Origin: Bacteroidaceae bacterium
Lineage (GTDB): Bacteria; Bacteroidota; Bacteroidia; Bacteroidales; Bacteroidaceae
Assembly: GCA_017524545.1 (NCBI GenBank)
Contig: JAFXVN010000023.1
Location: 1-36,593 of the forward strand
Direction: 5' to 3'
Length of the DNA stretch: 36,593 nucleotides
In this document: piece by piece, positions 25,818-33,187 of the stretch
Numbering within the stretch: position 1 is the stretch's first letter
Layout of the letters: each line of letters opens with the position of its first letter
Notes under the pieces: model-generated
What the model was told of the DNA's origin: nothing
What the model saw: the letters and a program-made list of their open reading frames with translations, nothing else
The model's database searches: none
Translations under genes and position numbers: made by a program

Positions 25818-25846
25818 TTTTAACTTTTAACTTTTCACTTTATCGT
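25748..25846. repeat. Inverted pair of GTGAAAAGT-type repeats splitting GH106
   Basis: Plus strand 25748-25773 carries GTGAAAAGTGAAAAGTG; 25811-25846 carries the opposite orientation (CTTTTAACTTTTAACTTTTCAC). The two arms can pair as a long A/T-rich hairpin with about 37 bp between them. Read on the minus strand, the first arm contains the TAA that stops the GH106 frame. Confidence 0.8.
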
Positions 25847-28550
25847 GATGAAACACGACAAACACCATTTCTCCACGACAGAGGTTGAGGTCGAGGCTGG
25901 CATACTCGCCGTCCTGACGTGTAGCGACGGGGGTGATGCTGCCGTTCATGGGGTTCCACAGCTCGGCGCGTCCCGTCTGGCGGAACAGGACGGTGCCGCA
26001 GAAAGCCTCTTCTTGCTTCGGGCAGACCATGTACCAGTCCGCTCCCTCGTCTTGGCGGTGGAGCCAAGAGCCTACCCCCGACCCCTCCCAAGAGGAGGGG
26101 AGTTCCGCCTGCGCCTGAGCTTTGGGGAGAAATTTCACGTCGGGCTTCAGGCCTAATTCCTTTATGGTAGCCTCCAGATTCCCTTCCCTTTGGGAGGAGT
26201 TAGGGGTAGGCTCCAACACAAGATGTCCGCCTTGTGCCACAAGCTGGCGGAGGCGTTCCTGCGTCTCGGGCAGGAACCGTCCGCGCTTGGGAATCCACAG
26301 CAGGTCGTAGCTGATGCCTTCGGGAGTCACCCATTTGCCGTCGCGCACGCTGATGCGATGGAGCAAGGCGTCGGTGTTGCAGTAGTCGTACTTGTAGCCC
26401 TCGGGGAACGGGGTGTACTGGTCGGGCTTCTGCTCCGTCTCGTCGCCCAAGTACCAGAGAACGCTGCTCACGGGTCGTCCGCGCTCGAGCATGAAAGCAC
26501 AGCGGGCAAGATAGGTGTTGAAGTGCCGCATGTAGGGCCACCAGGTCTGCGACCTCAGGAAAGGCGTGCCGATACCGCTGCCGAAGGACGTTCCGGGGAA
26601 GTAGCGGTCGGGGTCGGGATTATGCGTATAGGTGTGGAAGACGGTATGCGTGACGCCCTCGACCATGTTCTGGTTGGCGACCTCGCGCAGCATGGATAGG
26701 TGTTCGTCCCAAGTCAGGACGAAGGATGTGAACGACTCGGCGCTGACCCTCGGCTTGCCATACATGCGTGCTGCCGAAGCCGTCGGGCGGATGGGCTTGT
26801 AGTTGTGGTTGGCGAGGAAGTTGCTGAAGGGCTGCCAGTACTCGGCCATCGGCACGTCGGCATACTTGTAGTACTCCATCGGGTCGGCAGGGAAGATGTC
26901 GCCAGCCGCCGTCTCGTAGCTTGCCGTCATTCCCTTCTCATGCGCCAGGCGGGTCATGTGTCCGTAGAAGTTCTGGGTGAAGAGTTCATGGATGGTGCGC
27001 CGCCAGTCGGCAAGGAACTGGCTGGTCTGCTCGCGGTCGTCCAAGACCCACCCGAAGACGGCAGGCAGCCAGGTGGTGAGGTCGTAGTGGCGGCGCGACA
27101 GGAACTCTTCTCTCATGTGTCGCGTCCAAGTCTGCGAGGCACATTCCCAACTGTCCATCAGCATGTTGTCGAGCAAGCCCTTCAGCGGGCCGTCTGCCAG
27201 ACGGCCTATGTAGCTGTTGAACTGGTAGGTGACGAAGGCCGTGTCGAGCTTGTTGACTTCCCATCCCGTCGCCTCTTTTGGTGCAGGCCCGTTCTTCCTG
27301 CCAGTGTTGACGTGCCCAATGCGGAGGACAGTCCATTGCCCTTGCGGAGCTTCCCAGTGCAGCTGGCCGTCGGCATCCATCTTGTCCGAGATGTCGAAGA
27401 TGTCGGCGCGATGGATAAAGCCTCCCCCGTCCCCTCCCAAGGAGGGGGGAATGGCGGGGAGGCAGGATGATACACCCCTCCTTTGGAGGGGATGGGGGAG
27501 GCTTTGTCGCGATGTCCATCCTGCCTCCATCTCCCAGTTATGGCCACGGGCAGCAGACAGGAAGCGCATGTAGCGGATGTGCATGTTGTGCAGATTGGTG
27601 ATTTCCACATGATAAGTCGTGGAGGATTTGCCCATGAGGGCAAACGTCATGCTCTTCTCCGAGTCCTGCCAGTTGCCGGCGGGGAAGTCCGAGTCTAATA
27701 CCACTTGGTCGTCGGCAAGGATGCGGACGTGTATGTCTGGCTGGACGCAGAAGTCGTGGTTGAAGTTGTCGATGGGGTTGAACTCCACTGAGCGAGCCTC
27801 CTCGTCGCCTTTAATTTTCAGGCTGAAACGGTAGGGCTTGCCGGGCTGTGTGGCAGGCATCACGAAGTCCTTCCCCTCCTTCAGCAGTCGTTCCCATTCC
27901 TGCTGGTGGTCGTCGGCTCTCACCTCTTCCACCTCCAAGTAGCGGTTGGTGTCGCCCAAGGGCGTAGGGAAAGCCAGCACATAGACATCCCGCCAGTCGC
28001 GCCATTCCTCCTTGGCATCTATGGGCAGAGAAATGTCCACCTCCCCGCCTCCCTGCACGTCTGTCCGCGTATAGGCAAGGTGCCGCATGGCCTGTTCGGG
28101 CTTAATCCACGGCCCGCCGCTCATGGCCCAGCCGGGACAAGTCTGCAGGCTGAACCGCATCCCTAACCGGTGTGCCTCGGTAGCTGTGTGGCGCACCAAA
28201 TCCTCCCATTTGGGTGTCAGGCACTCGATAGGCTCTTCCGTGCCAGGCCAAACGTCGTCGCTCATGCGTCCGTGGAAGAGCTGGATGCCCTGAATACCCG
28301 ATTGGGCTATGGCTTCCACGTCGCGCGTGATACCTTCGCGGCTCACGTTTCCGTTGACGAAGTGGAACCACGTCTCGGGGTAGAAGATGCGGTCCGGGTT
28401 ACGGAACATCTTCTCGTCGGCTTTGTTGAAAGGATGGTGCAGCAGCGCGCTGTCGGGTACGGCAGGGAACTTCTTGGGTTCGTCGGCAGCCCAGGCAAGC
28501 CGGGGAAGGGTCAGCCCAGCCAAAAGAAACAGGAACAAAAATCTTCTCAT
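25827..28550 (-). CDS. Alpha-L-rhamnosidase, GH106, catalytic part ended by an in-frame stop
   Basis: 907 residues from MRRFLFLFLLAGLTLPRLAWA (signal peptide). An upstream in-frame start at 28601 is rejected because a -7 box lies between the two. GH106 enzymes remove alpha-L-rhamnose, for example from rhamnogalacturonan side chains. Family features: ETWFHFVNGNVS near the start, FSLQTCPGWAMSGGPWI, MLMDSWECASQTWT with a likely catalytic or Ca-linked Glu, ASYETAAGDIFPADP, and RVSAESFTSF. It ends in HHDKVKS at a TAA created inside a GTGAAAAGT repeat. The missing C-terminal domain continues in frame at 25263-25817. Two palindromic elements are translated within it (26069-26212; 27418-27505). It may be a damaged gene or a shortened but active enzyme. 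Confidence 0.85.
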   Translation of the reverse strand: MRRFLFLFLLAGLTLPRLAWAADEPKKFPAVPDSALLHHPFNKADEKMFRNPDRIFYPETWFHFVNGNVSREGITRDVEAIAQSGIQGIQLFHGRMSDDVWPGTEEPIECLTPKWEDLVRHTATEAHRLGMRFSLQTCPGWAMSGGPWIKPEQAMRHLAYTRTDVQGGGEVDISLPIDAKEEWRDWRDVYVLAFPTPLGDTNRYLEVEEVRADDHQQEWERLLKEGKDFVMPATQPGKPYRFSLKIKGDEEARSVEFNPIDNFNHDFCVQPDIHVRILADDQVVLDSDFPAGNWQDSEKSMTFALMGKSSTTYHVEITNLHNMHIRYMRFLSAARGHNWEMEAGWTSRQSLPHPLQRRGVSSCLPAIPPSLGGDGGGFIHRADIFDISDKMDADGQLHWEAPQGQWTVLRIGHVNTGRKNGPAPKEATGWEVNKLDTAFVTYQFNSYIGRLADGPLKGLLDNMLMDSWECASQTWTRHMREEFLSRRHYDLTTWLPAVFGWVLDDREQTSQFLADWRRTIHELFTQNFYGHMTRLAHEKGMTASYETAAGDIFPADPMEYYKYADVPMAEYWQPFSNFLANHNYKPIRPTASAARMYGKPRVSAESFTSFVLTWDEHLSMLREVANQNMVEGVTHTVFHTYTHNPDPDRYFPGTSFGSGIGTPFLRSQTWWPYMRHFNTYLARCAFMLERGRPVSSVLWYLGDETEQKPDQYTPFPEGYKYDYCNTDALLHRISVRDGKWVTPEGISYDLLWIPKRGRFLPETQERLRQLVAQGGHLVLEPTPNSSQREGNLEATIKELGLKPDVKFLPKAQAQAELPSSWEGSGVGSWLHRQDEGADWYMVCPKQEEAFCGTVLFRQTGRAELWNPMNGSITPVATRQDGEYASLDLNLCRGEMVFVVFHHDKVKS
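26069..26212 (-). repeat. Intragenic palindromic element, copy 6 (composite)
   Basis: Outer ends AGCCTACCCCCGA and TAGGGGTAGGCT are inverted. The two hairpin halves (CCCCTCCCAAGAGGAGGGG; TCCCTTCCCTTTGGGAGGA) are about 75 bp apart, with apparently native codons (LEATIKELGLKPD) between. Encodes TPNSSQREGN and ELPSSWEGSGVGSW. Confidence 0.7.
27418..27505 (-). repeat. Intragenic palindromic element, copy 7 (in GH106)
   Basis: Outer ends AAAGCCTCCCCC and GGGGGAGGCTTT are exact inverses. Inner hairpins are CCCCTCCCAAGGAGGGG and CCCCTCCTTTGGAGGGG. Translated in frame as SLPHPLQRRGVSS...IPPSLGGDGGGF. Confidence 0.85.
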
Positions 28551-28588
28551 AGGTTTTATAAAGATGTATGCACACGTGAGTATCGGTA

Positions 28589-28596
28589 CAAAGATA
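28589..28596 (-). promoter_or_regulatory. -7 box of the GH106 gene
   Basis: Minus strand TATCTTTG, 38 bp before the ATG at 28550. It lies after the longer possible start at 28601, so the shorter protein is preferred. Confidence 0.55.
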
Positions 28597-28760
28597 CACA
28601 TTATTTATATTATTATGATGATGCCTGGCAGTTTTTAGCATAAAAAAAAGGCATTTCTTTTGCTTTTGTCCTGCGGAAATCGTATATTTTCGGAGCCATA
28701 CATGAAAAACAATGAATACTTTACCTTAATTTATATTATTAACCTTAACACATTTGTACT

Positions 28761-29354
28761 ATGAAAAGAAGATTTCTTCCGATGCTTCTGCTTGCAGTCC
28801 TTGGGCTTGCGGGGGGAGCGAGTGCGAACGCACAGACGCAGATTGCCACAGCTGACGACTTCGTGGCCTTCGCAGCAGCTGTGAACGGCGGTCAGACAGA
28901 CCTTGATGCCCAGCTGACAGCCGACATCGTGCTGACCGACAATACAATGGTCGGCACAAGCTCCAATAAGTATGCTGGCACCTTCGACGGCAAGGGACAT
29001 TCCATTACCTATAACTATACGGTCGGCTTCGACTATGGCGGTCTCTTCAGCTATACAGACGGTGCCACCATCAAGAACCTGCGCGTAGAAGGCACGGCTG
29101 TGGTGACGAAGATTCACTTCGGTGCGCTCATCGGTCATGCCGAAGGCACAGTACTCGTTGAGAATGTCATTACAAATGTAGATATTACAGGTACTTCCGG
29201 CACAGGTGTTCAGGGCGACGGCGGTATGCTGGGTGCCAACTATGCGGACAACATCACCTTCAACAATTGCGCTACGCTCGGCAAGATGGGTCACGAGGGT
29301 TTTGACACATCCCCTTGTCTTTGTCTGTTTATAAGAACCGCTTGGCGATGGTGA
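28761..29354 (+). pseudogene. Truncated GLUG-like gene, paralog of the gene at 543
   Basis: A signal peptide (ending SANAQ) and about 155 residues of one GLUG-like module closely follow the modules of the large gene at 543: ATADDFVAF, GTFDGKGHSITYNY, GGLFSYTDGATIKNLRVEG, GALIGHAEGTVLVENVITNV and NNCATLGKMGHEG. Identity stops at about 29299, where the relatives continue SSMYSPFSG. Here FDTSPCLCLFIRTAWRW follows, to a stop at 29354. The last 26 bp overlap the 3' end of the opposite PLD gene, so the tail is read from unrelated DNA. A 3' deletion removed the rest. Expression of a short exported fragment is possible. Confidence 0.75.
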
Positions 29355-30555
29355 AGATGCGGGAGCGGATGCGGCGGCGCAGGGGGAAGCGTTCCTTGAA
29401 GACTTCGGGGGTGAGCAGGGTGCTGTGCTTCTCGATGTCTTCGGTATAGATTTGTTGCAGCTCCTGCGTTGTGGCGCGGTCGAAGATGAAGGCGTTCACT
29501 TCGTAGTCGAAGCAGAGGGAACGCGCATCAAGGTTTGTGGTGCCAACGGTGCAGAAGAGGCTGTCCACCATCATCACCTTGCTGTGGTGGAACCCGTCGT
29601 TGTAGTAATAGACCTCCGCACCGCGCTTCATAAGCTTGCGCATCTCCAGCCCTACGACATCGTCGTTCACCATGCCGTCGCTCTTGGTGGAGACCATGAA
29701 CTGCACCCTGACGCCACGCTCCAGTGCCCTGCGCAATGCCGCCCTTACCTCTCCGAAGAGACCTGCATAGGGGTTGACAATCTGCACCAGATGCTCGGCA
29801 TTGTCGATGGCGATGCGGTAAGTCTGTCGCATGATGCGCGGCGACTCCTTGGGCCAGCGGGAAGCGAAAGCAATAGAAGACCCTTCCAAACCTCCCCTTA
29901 AAGGGGAGGCTTTATGTTTCTCCCCCTTTAAAGGGGAGTTAGAGAGGGTCTTCCAGAACAGCTCCTCGTATGCCTCTACGATGGGGCCTTCCATACGGAT
30001 GTGCATGTCGCGCCACTTGCCCACCTTCGGTTTGCCGTGCAGGTAGTAGTCCGCCACGTTCATGCCGCCAGTATAAACCACCTTGCCATCGATGACGGCT
30101 ATCTTATGGTGGTCGCGGTGCATGAGATGGTTTATCCACGGGAAGCGCACAGGGTCGAAGCCTACAATCTGTATGCCCGACTCGCGGATGCGTGCCTGCA
30201 GAGTGTCGGAGAGCGGCAGGTCGCTGCTTTTGTTGCCGAAGCTGTCGAAGATGATGCGTACGTCCACACCTTCGCGAGCCTTGCGCTGCAGCTTCTCCAA
30301 GAGCACGCCGCAGATGCTGTCCTGCTGGAACTTGAAGTAGTCCATCAGAATGTATTTCTCGGCTCGCTCCACAGCCTCGAAGAGGTCGCGGAACTTGATT
30401 TCCCCCGTGGGGAGGATGGTCACACGGTTGCCTTCATAAAGCGTCAGCCCTATCCGCACGAAGTCGCGTTTGGTGCGCTCGGCAGAGTTATCGCCCATAG
30501 CAAACAGGCAGCAGAACAAGGCGAGGACAAAAAGAGAATGGCACTTGCAGTACAT
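29329..30555 (-). CDS. Phospholipase D family / cardiolipin synthase-like protein
   Basis: A 408-residue protein with an N-terminal hydrophobic segment (signal or anchor, residues ~6-20). Two HKD motifs are complete: HHKIAVID with GG following (near 147-160) and HSKVMMVD with GTTNLDARS (near 320-340). Proteins with this pair condense phosphatidyl groups, as in cardiolipin synthesis, or hydrolyse phosphodiesters. Cardiolipin synthase is the likelier role from the ILMDYFKF and DMHIRMEGP contexts. Between the two halves, near residues 201-226, a palindromic element is translated (KTLSNSPLKGEK then SPLRGGLEGSS), probably lengthening a surface loop. It is convergent with and overlaps the truncated GLUG gene. 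Confidence 0.8.
   Translation of the reverse strand: MYCKCHSLFVLALFCCLFAMGDNSAERTKRDFVRIGLTLYEGNRVTILPTGEIKFRDLFEAVERAEKYILMDYFKFQQDSICGVLLEKLQRKAREGVDVRIIFDSFGNKSSDLPLSDTLQARIRESGIQIVGFDPVRFPWINHLMHRDHHKIAVIDGKVVYTGGMNVADYYLHGKPKVGKWRDMHIRMEGPIVEAYEELFWKTLSNSPLKGEKHKASPLRGGLEGSSIAFASRWPKESPRIMRQTYRIAIDNAEHLVQIVNPYAGLFGEVRAALRRALERGVRVQFMVSTKSDGMVNDDVVGLEMRKLMKRGAEVYYYNDGFHHSKVMMVDSLFCTVGTTNLDARSLCFDYEVNAFIFDRATTQELQQIYTEDIEKHSTLLTPEVFKERFPLRRRIRSRIFTIAKRFL
29877..29952 (-). repeat. Intragenic palindromic element, copy 8 (in PLD gene)
   Basis: Outer ends AGACCCTTCC and AGAGAGGGTCTT; inner hairpins CTCCCCTTAAAGGGGAG and CTCCCCCTTTAAAGGGGAG. It is read on the minus strand with the same KTLSNSPLKGEK start as copies 1 and 5. 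Confidence 0.9.
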
Positions 30556-30574
30556 TGGCGTATGCTTTTCGGTG

Positions 30575-30582
30575 CAAAGTTA
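30575..30582 (-). promoter_or_regulatory. -7 box of the PLD gene
   Basis: Minus strand TAACTTTG, 19 bp before the ATG at 30555. Confidence 0.5.
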
Positions 30583-30636
30583 AGACTTTTCCCGAATATT
30601 TTTCTACTTTCAACTCCCAACTTTCAACTTTTTTCG

Positions 30637-30644
30637 TACTTTTG
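30637..30644 (+). promoter_or_regulatory. -7 box of the MaoC gene
   Basis: TACTTTTG fits TAnnTTTG and is 47 bp before the ATG. It lies just after a CTTTCAACTTT repeat (about 30607-30632). Confidence 0.5.
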
Positions 30645-30660
30645 CACAAGAAATCGTTAA

Positions 30661-30691
30661 AATGTAAATTGTCAAATTGTGAAATTGTCAG
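30661..30691 (+). repeat. Simple repeat (AAATTGTCAAATTGTG type) before MaoC
   Basis: Same family as 5749-5832, ending directly at the ATG of the MaoC gene. Confidence 0.65.
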
Positions 30692-31159
30692 ATGAGTAAA
30701 GTAGTTATCAATTCCTATGAGGACTTCCAGCAGTATGTGGGACAGGAACTGGGCGTAAGTGATTATGTGGAGCTAAGCCAGGAGCGCATCAACATGTTTG
30801 CCGATGCAACGCTCGACCATCAGTGGATTCATGTCGATACCGAGAAGGCGAAGCAGGAAAGCCCCTTCGGTCAGACCATCGCACACGGCTACCTGACCCT
30901 GAGCATGTTGCCCCATTTGTGGAATCAGATTATCGAGGTCAACAACCTGGAGCGCATGATGAACTACGGCATGGACCGCATGAAGTTCGCCATGCCTGTC
31001 CTGAGCGGTCAGCACATCCGCATGAAGACCAAGCTGGAGGAACTTGCCAATCTGCGCGGTGCCATCAAAACCACCATCAAGTTCACCATCGAGATTCAGG
31101 AGACAGGAAAGAAAGCCCTCGAGGGACTGGCAACATTCATCTACTACTTCAAAAGTTGA
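30692..31159 (+). CDS. MaoC-like (R)-enoyl-CoA hydratase
   Basis: A 155-residue single hot-dog-fold protein. The hydratase motif FADATLDHQWIHVD contains the catalytic pair Asp42 and His47, followed by PFGQTIAHGYLTLSM, as in MaoC/PhaJ hydratases that add water to trans-2-enoyl-CoA. The length is normal for the one-domain type. The 3' end overlaps the convergent gene at 31149 by 11 bp. The pathway (fatty acid or polyester metabolism) is not shown by its neighbours. Confidence 0.88.
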   Translation: MSKVVINSYEDFQQYVGQELGVSDYVELSQERINMFADATLDHQWIHVDTEKAKQESPFGQTIAHGYLTLSMLPHLWNQIIEVNNLERMMNYGMDRMKFAMPVLSGQHIRMKTKLEELANLRGAIKTTIKFTIEIQETGKKALEGLATFIYYFKS

Positions 31160-31502
31160 ACAGTTCCAACTGAACGTGGTGAGGGTTGGGCACGGGCTTT
31201 GCCTGTTCCTTGCGTATTTCACTGCGGATGGCATTGTCCAGGAAGAGGTCGAGCTGGATGGCAAAGTCCGGTTTCATGGCGTAGGTGCCGTAGCGTGTGC
31301 GGCAAAAAGGCGACTCGTTGCGTCGGCTCTGCTCCCACAGGTAACGCCCCACGCTATTGCGTATCTCCTCATAGTTGATATCCGAGACAAAGAGATCGAC
31401 ATGCCGGTTGTAGATGCGGCGTGCTATGTTCTTGACGCGGTGACCTTCCCTGCCGCATTCAAGCAGAATCTCGACGATGTCCCTATGGTAGATGTTTTTC
31501 AC
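31149..31502 (-). CDS. Small conserved protein, possible winged-helix DNA-binding type
   Basis: 117 residues, not firmly recognised. The order of helices and short strands (DIVEILLECGREGHRVKNIARRIYN...NYEEIRNSVGRYLWEQSR...RYGTYAM) suggests a winged-helix or HARE-like fold. No membrane or signal segment is seen. It has its own promoter (TAAATTTG, complement of 31535-31542) and tail-to-tail overlap with the MaoC gene. Function unknown. Confidence 0.65.
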   Translation of the reverse strand: MKNIYHRDIVEILLECGREGHRVKNIARRIYNRHVDLFVSDINYEEIRNSVGRYLWEQSRRNESPFCRTRYGTYAMKPDFAIQLDLFLDNAIRSEIRKEQAKPVPNPHHVQLELFNF

Positions 31503-31534
31503 TTTAGTTCAAGCCCAAACGATGCTTCATTCTG

Positions 31535-31566
31535 CAAATTTACACATTTATATGCAAAGATGCAAA
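31535..31566 (-). promoter_or_regulatory. Promoter of the small conserved gene
   Basis: Minus strand TTTG (complement of 31563-31566), 20 bp, TAAATTTG (complement of 31535-31542). Fits the Bacteroidetes promoter, 33 bp before the ATG at 31502. Confidence 0.6.
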
Positions 31567-31660
31567 GAAATAGGCAATAAATAATAGACAATAAACAGTA
31601 AAAATGCCTTTAGCTTCCATATTATTATATATTATGCATTGTGTATTACCTGTTTTTTTG

Positions 31661-31668
31661 TAACTTTG
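31661..31668 (+). promoter_or_regulatory. -7 box of the BACON lipoprotein gene
   Basis: TAACTTTG, 23 bp before the ATG at 31692. Confidence 0.6.
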
Positions 31669-31691
31669 CCCATAGAATAGAAGAATAATGT

Positions 31692-32408
31692 ATGATGAAT
31701 AAGATTAAGATAGTATTGCTTGCATGTGCAGTGCCAGCCCTTGTGATTTCATGCAGTAACGAGATTGAAACGCATGAGCTCACACCCGTAGATAAACCGT
31801 ATGTCCTTTATGCCGACCATACGTTAGACTCGTTGCTCTTCTACTCCTTCGACAGTTGGACAGCAACGCCCCAGGTTGATTGGTTGAGCATATATGGAGA
31901 CTCGCATACAGAGATTAAAAACGACAACACGAAATACTTCTGGACGATACATGTGTCGGTGAAACCCAATGCCACGGGGCAGACACGCAAAGGGTCGGTG
32001 CTTGTCCAGTCGTACGACTACTCCTATTCGTCGCCTGTCATCCAGCTTGGTTTGCTTAATCTGTCGCATCCTGACTATATAGTCGATTCTTGGCTCGACG
32101 AAAAAGCCCGCATACCAGAAGTGGCCCATTATGAGTTGATAGACAGTGCCCATTGGACCAGCGACTCCATCTGCTTCACCGTAGAGAACAACTGGGAGCT
32201 TGCGTTCGAGGGCGAGGCTCCCAACTGGCTTAGTTATGACAGAATGTTCGGCTCCTCGGATGAGCATTATCGGGTGAACCTCACCCTTGAAAGGAACACC
32301 GACCGCGAGAACGAGCGTCGGGCGACGCTCCGCCTCACCAGCGGCGAGGTTTCCAATATCATCACCGTTCGCCAGCTTCCTGCGGGGAAAAGGAAAAGCA
32401 ACAATTAA
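31692..32408 (+). CDS. Lipoprotein with two BACON-like domains
   Basis: 238 residues. The signal ends in the lipobox VISC, with the lipidated Cys near residue 21. Two Ig-like repeats of about 100 residues carry BACON-type wording: TPQVDWLSIYGD...GSVLVQS, then WELAFEGEAPNWLSYD...RRATLRLTSGEVSNIITVRQ. BACON domains are common in Bacteroidetes glycan-binding surface proteins. The start may be either of two adjacent ATGs. The next gene begins 6 bp later, so the two are co-transcribed. Confidence 0.75.
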   Translation: MMNKIKIVLLACAVPALVISCSNEIETHELTPVDKPYVLYADHTLDSLLFYSFDSWTATPQVDWLSIYGDSHTEIKNDNTKYFWTIHVSVKPNATGQTRKGSVLVQSYDYSYSSPVIQLGLLNLSHPDYIVDSWLDEKARIPEVAHYELIDSAHWTSDSICFTVENNWELAFEGEAPNWLSYDRMFGSSDEHYRVNLTLERNTDRENERRATLRLTSGEVSNIITVRQLPAGKRKSNN

Positions 32409-32414
32409 AGCGCT

Positions 32415-33098
32415 ATGCAGTACGAACTCTTCAGCGATACAGACTTCCAGCAGGAGACACCCTTCACAGGCCGCTCTGTCTGTCTGCTTGGCAGTTTCCG
32501 CACCGCATCAAAGTCTTTGCAGAAAAAGCTTCAGGCTCTTGGTGCCGACGTGAAGCAGGGACTGAGCCGCACTCTCCATTATGCAGTGCTGGGCAGCGAT
32601 GTGCCTGCCGATGCCCTCGACCACTTGCAGCAGCTGGCTTATCATGGCTATCAGCCCAGGATTCTGAGCGAGAGAGATCTCGACGACATCTTCCAAGGGC
32701 ATTACGCTCCCTATAAAGTGCCTGCGCAAATCAGTAAGGATTTGCATTTGACGCTTCGGCATTATCTCGGTTCGCAGTTCCGCTATGACGGGAGCCTGAA
32801 CCCGCTCTACATGGAAGAGCTTTATCTGGCTCCAGACACCGAGGCTCCTCAGGCGGACCTTTACCAGATGCTCGGCAACCGGGGTGTCTATGCCAATGCC
32901 TATATAGACGACACCACAGATGTCCTTGTCATCAGCGACCGCTCCTTGCAGCACTTGCGGGATGGCCAGACAGACGAGAGCCTTCGCTACATAGAGCAGC
33001 AGTACAACCAAAGCCGTGCCCAGACCTTCCGCTTCCGCATGACGAGCGAAGGCGAACTGCTGGCGTGGCTAAAAGCCTCCCCTAACAGCCTCCCCTAA
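32415..33098 (+). CDS. BRCT-like domain protein with repeat-derived C-terminus
   Basis: 227 residues, cytoplasmic. Residues ~17-90 follow the BRCT pattern found in DNA ligase and PolIII-epsilon relatives (GRSVCLLGSFRTASKSLQKK...LGADVKQGLSRTLHYAVLGS...DLDDIF). A second, weaker BRCT-like unit is at ~150-222 (TDVLVISDRSLQHL). A DNA-repair or DNA-binding role is inferred. The last seven codons, ASPNSLP, are written by the left half of a palindromic element that also supplies the stop codon, so the protein may have lost or exchanged its original end. It is paired with the BACON lipoprotein gene, an odd operon partner. Confidence 0.6.
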   Translation: MQYELFSDTDFQQETPFTGRSVCLLGSFRTASKSLQKKLQALGADVKQGLSRTLHYAVLGSDVPADALDHLQQLAYHGYQPRILSERDLDDIFQGHYAPYKVPAQISKDLHLTLRHYLGSQFRYDGSLNPLYMEELYLAPDTEAPQADLYQMLGNRGVYANAYIDDTTDVLVISDRSLQHLRDGQTDESLRYIEQQYNQSRAQTFRFRMTSEGELLAWLKASPNSLP

Positions 33099-33120
33099 CC
33101 CCTCCAAAGGAGGGGGAAAC
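33071..33120 (+). repeat. Partial palindromic element, copy 9 (gene end)
   Basis: AAAAGCCTCCCCTAAC, then a second CCTCCCCTAACCCCTCC and CCTCCAAAGGAGGGG hairpin. Only the left half is present. It provides the end of the BRCT-like gene. Confidence 0.7.
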
Positions 33121-33139
33121 AAAGGGTAAGTGGTAAAAT

Positions 33140-33186
33140 AGCAAATGAATAGTAAATCGTAAATAGTCAAATAGTAAATAAAATAG
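33140..33186 (+). repeat. Simple repeat (AATAGTAAATCGTAAATAGTC type)
   Basis: Tandem A+T-rich units as at 7231-7261, ending next to the GTG start of the DUF554 gene. Confidence 0.65.
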
Positions 33187-33187
33187 G

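Noticed and set aside
28551-28601. Longer start for the GH106 protein at 28601
   Set aside because: It would add a hydrophobic leader before a complete signal peptide, and the -7 box at 28589-28596 lies within it.
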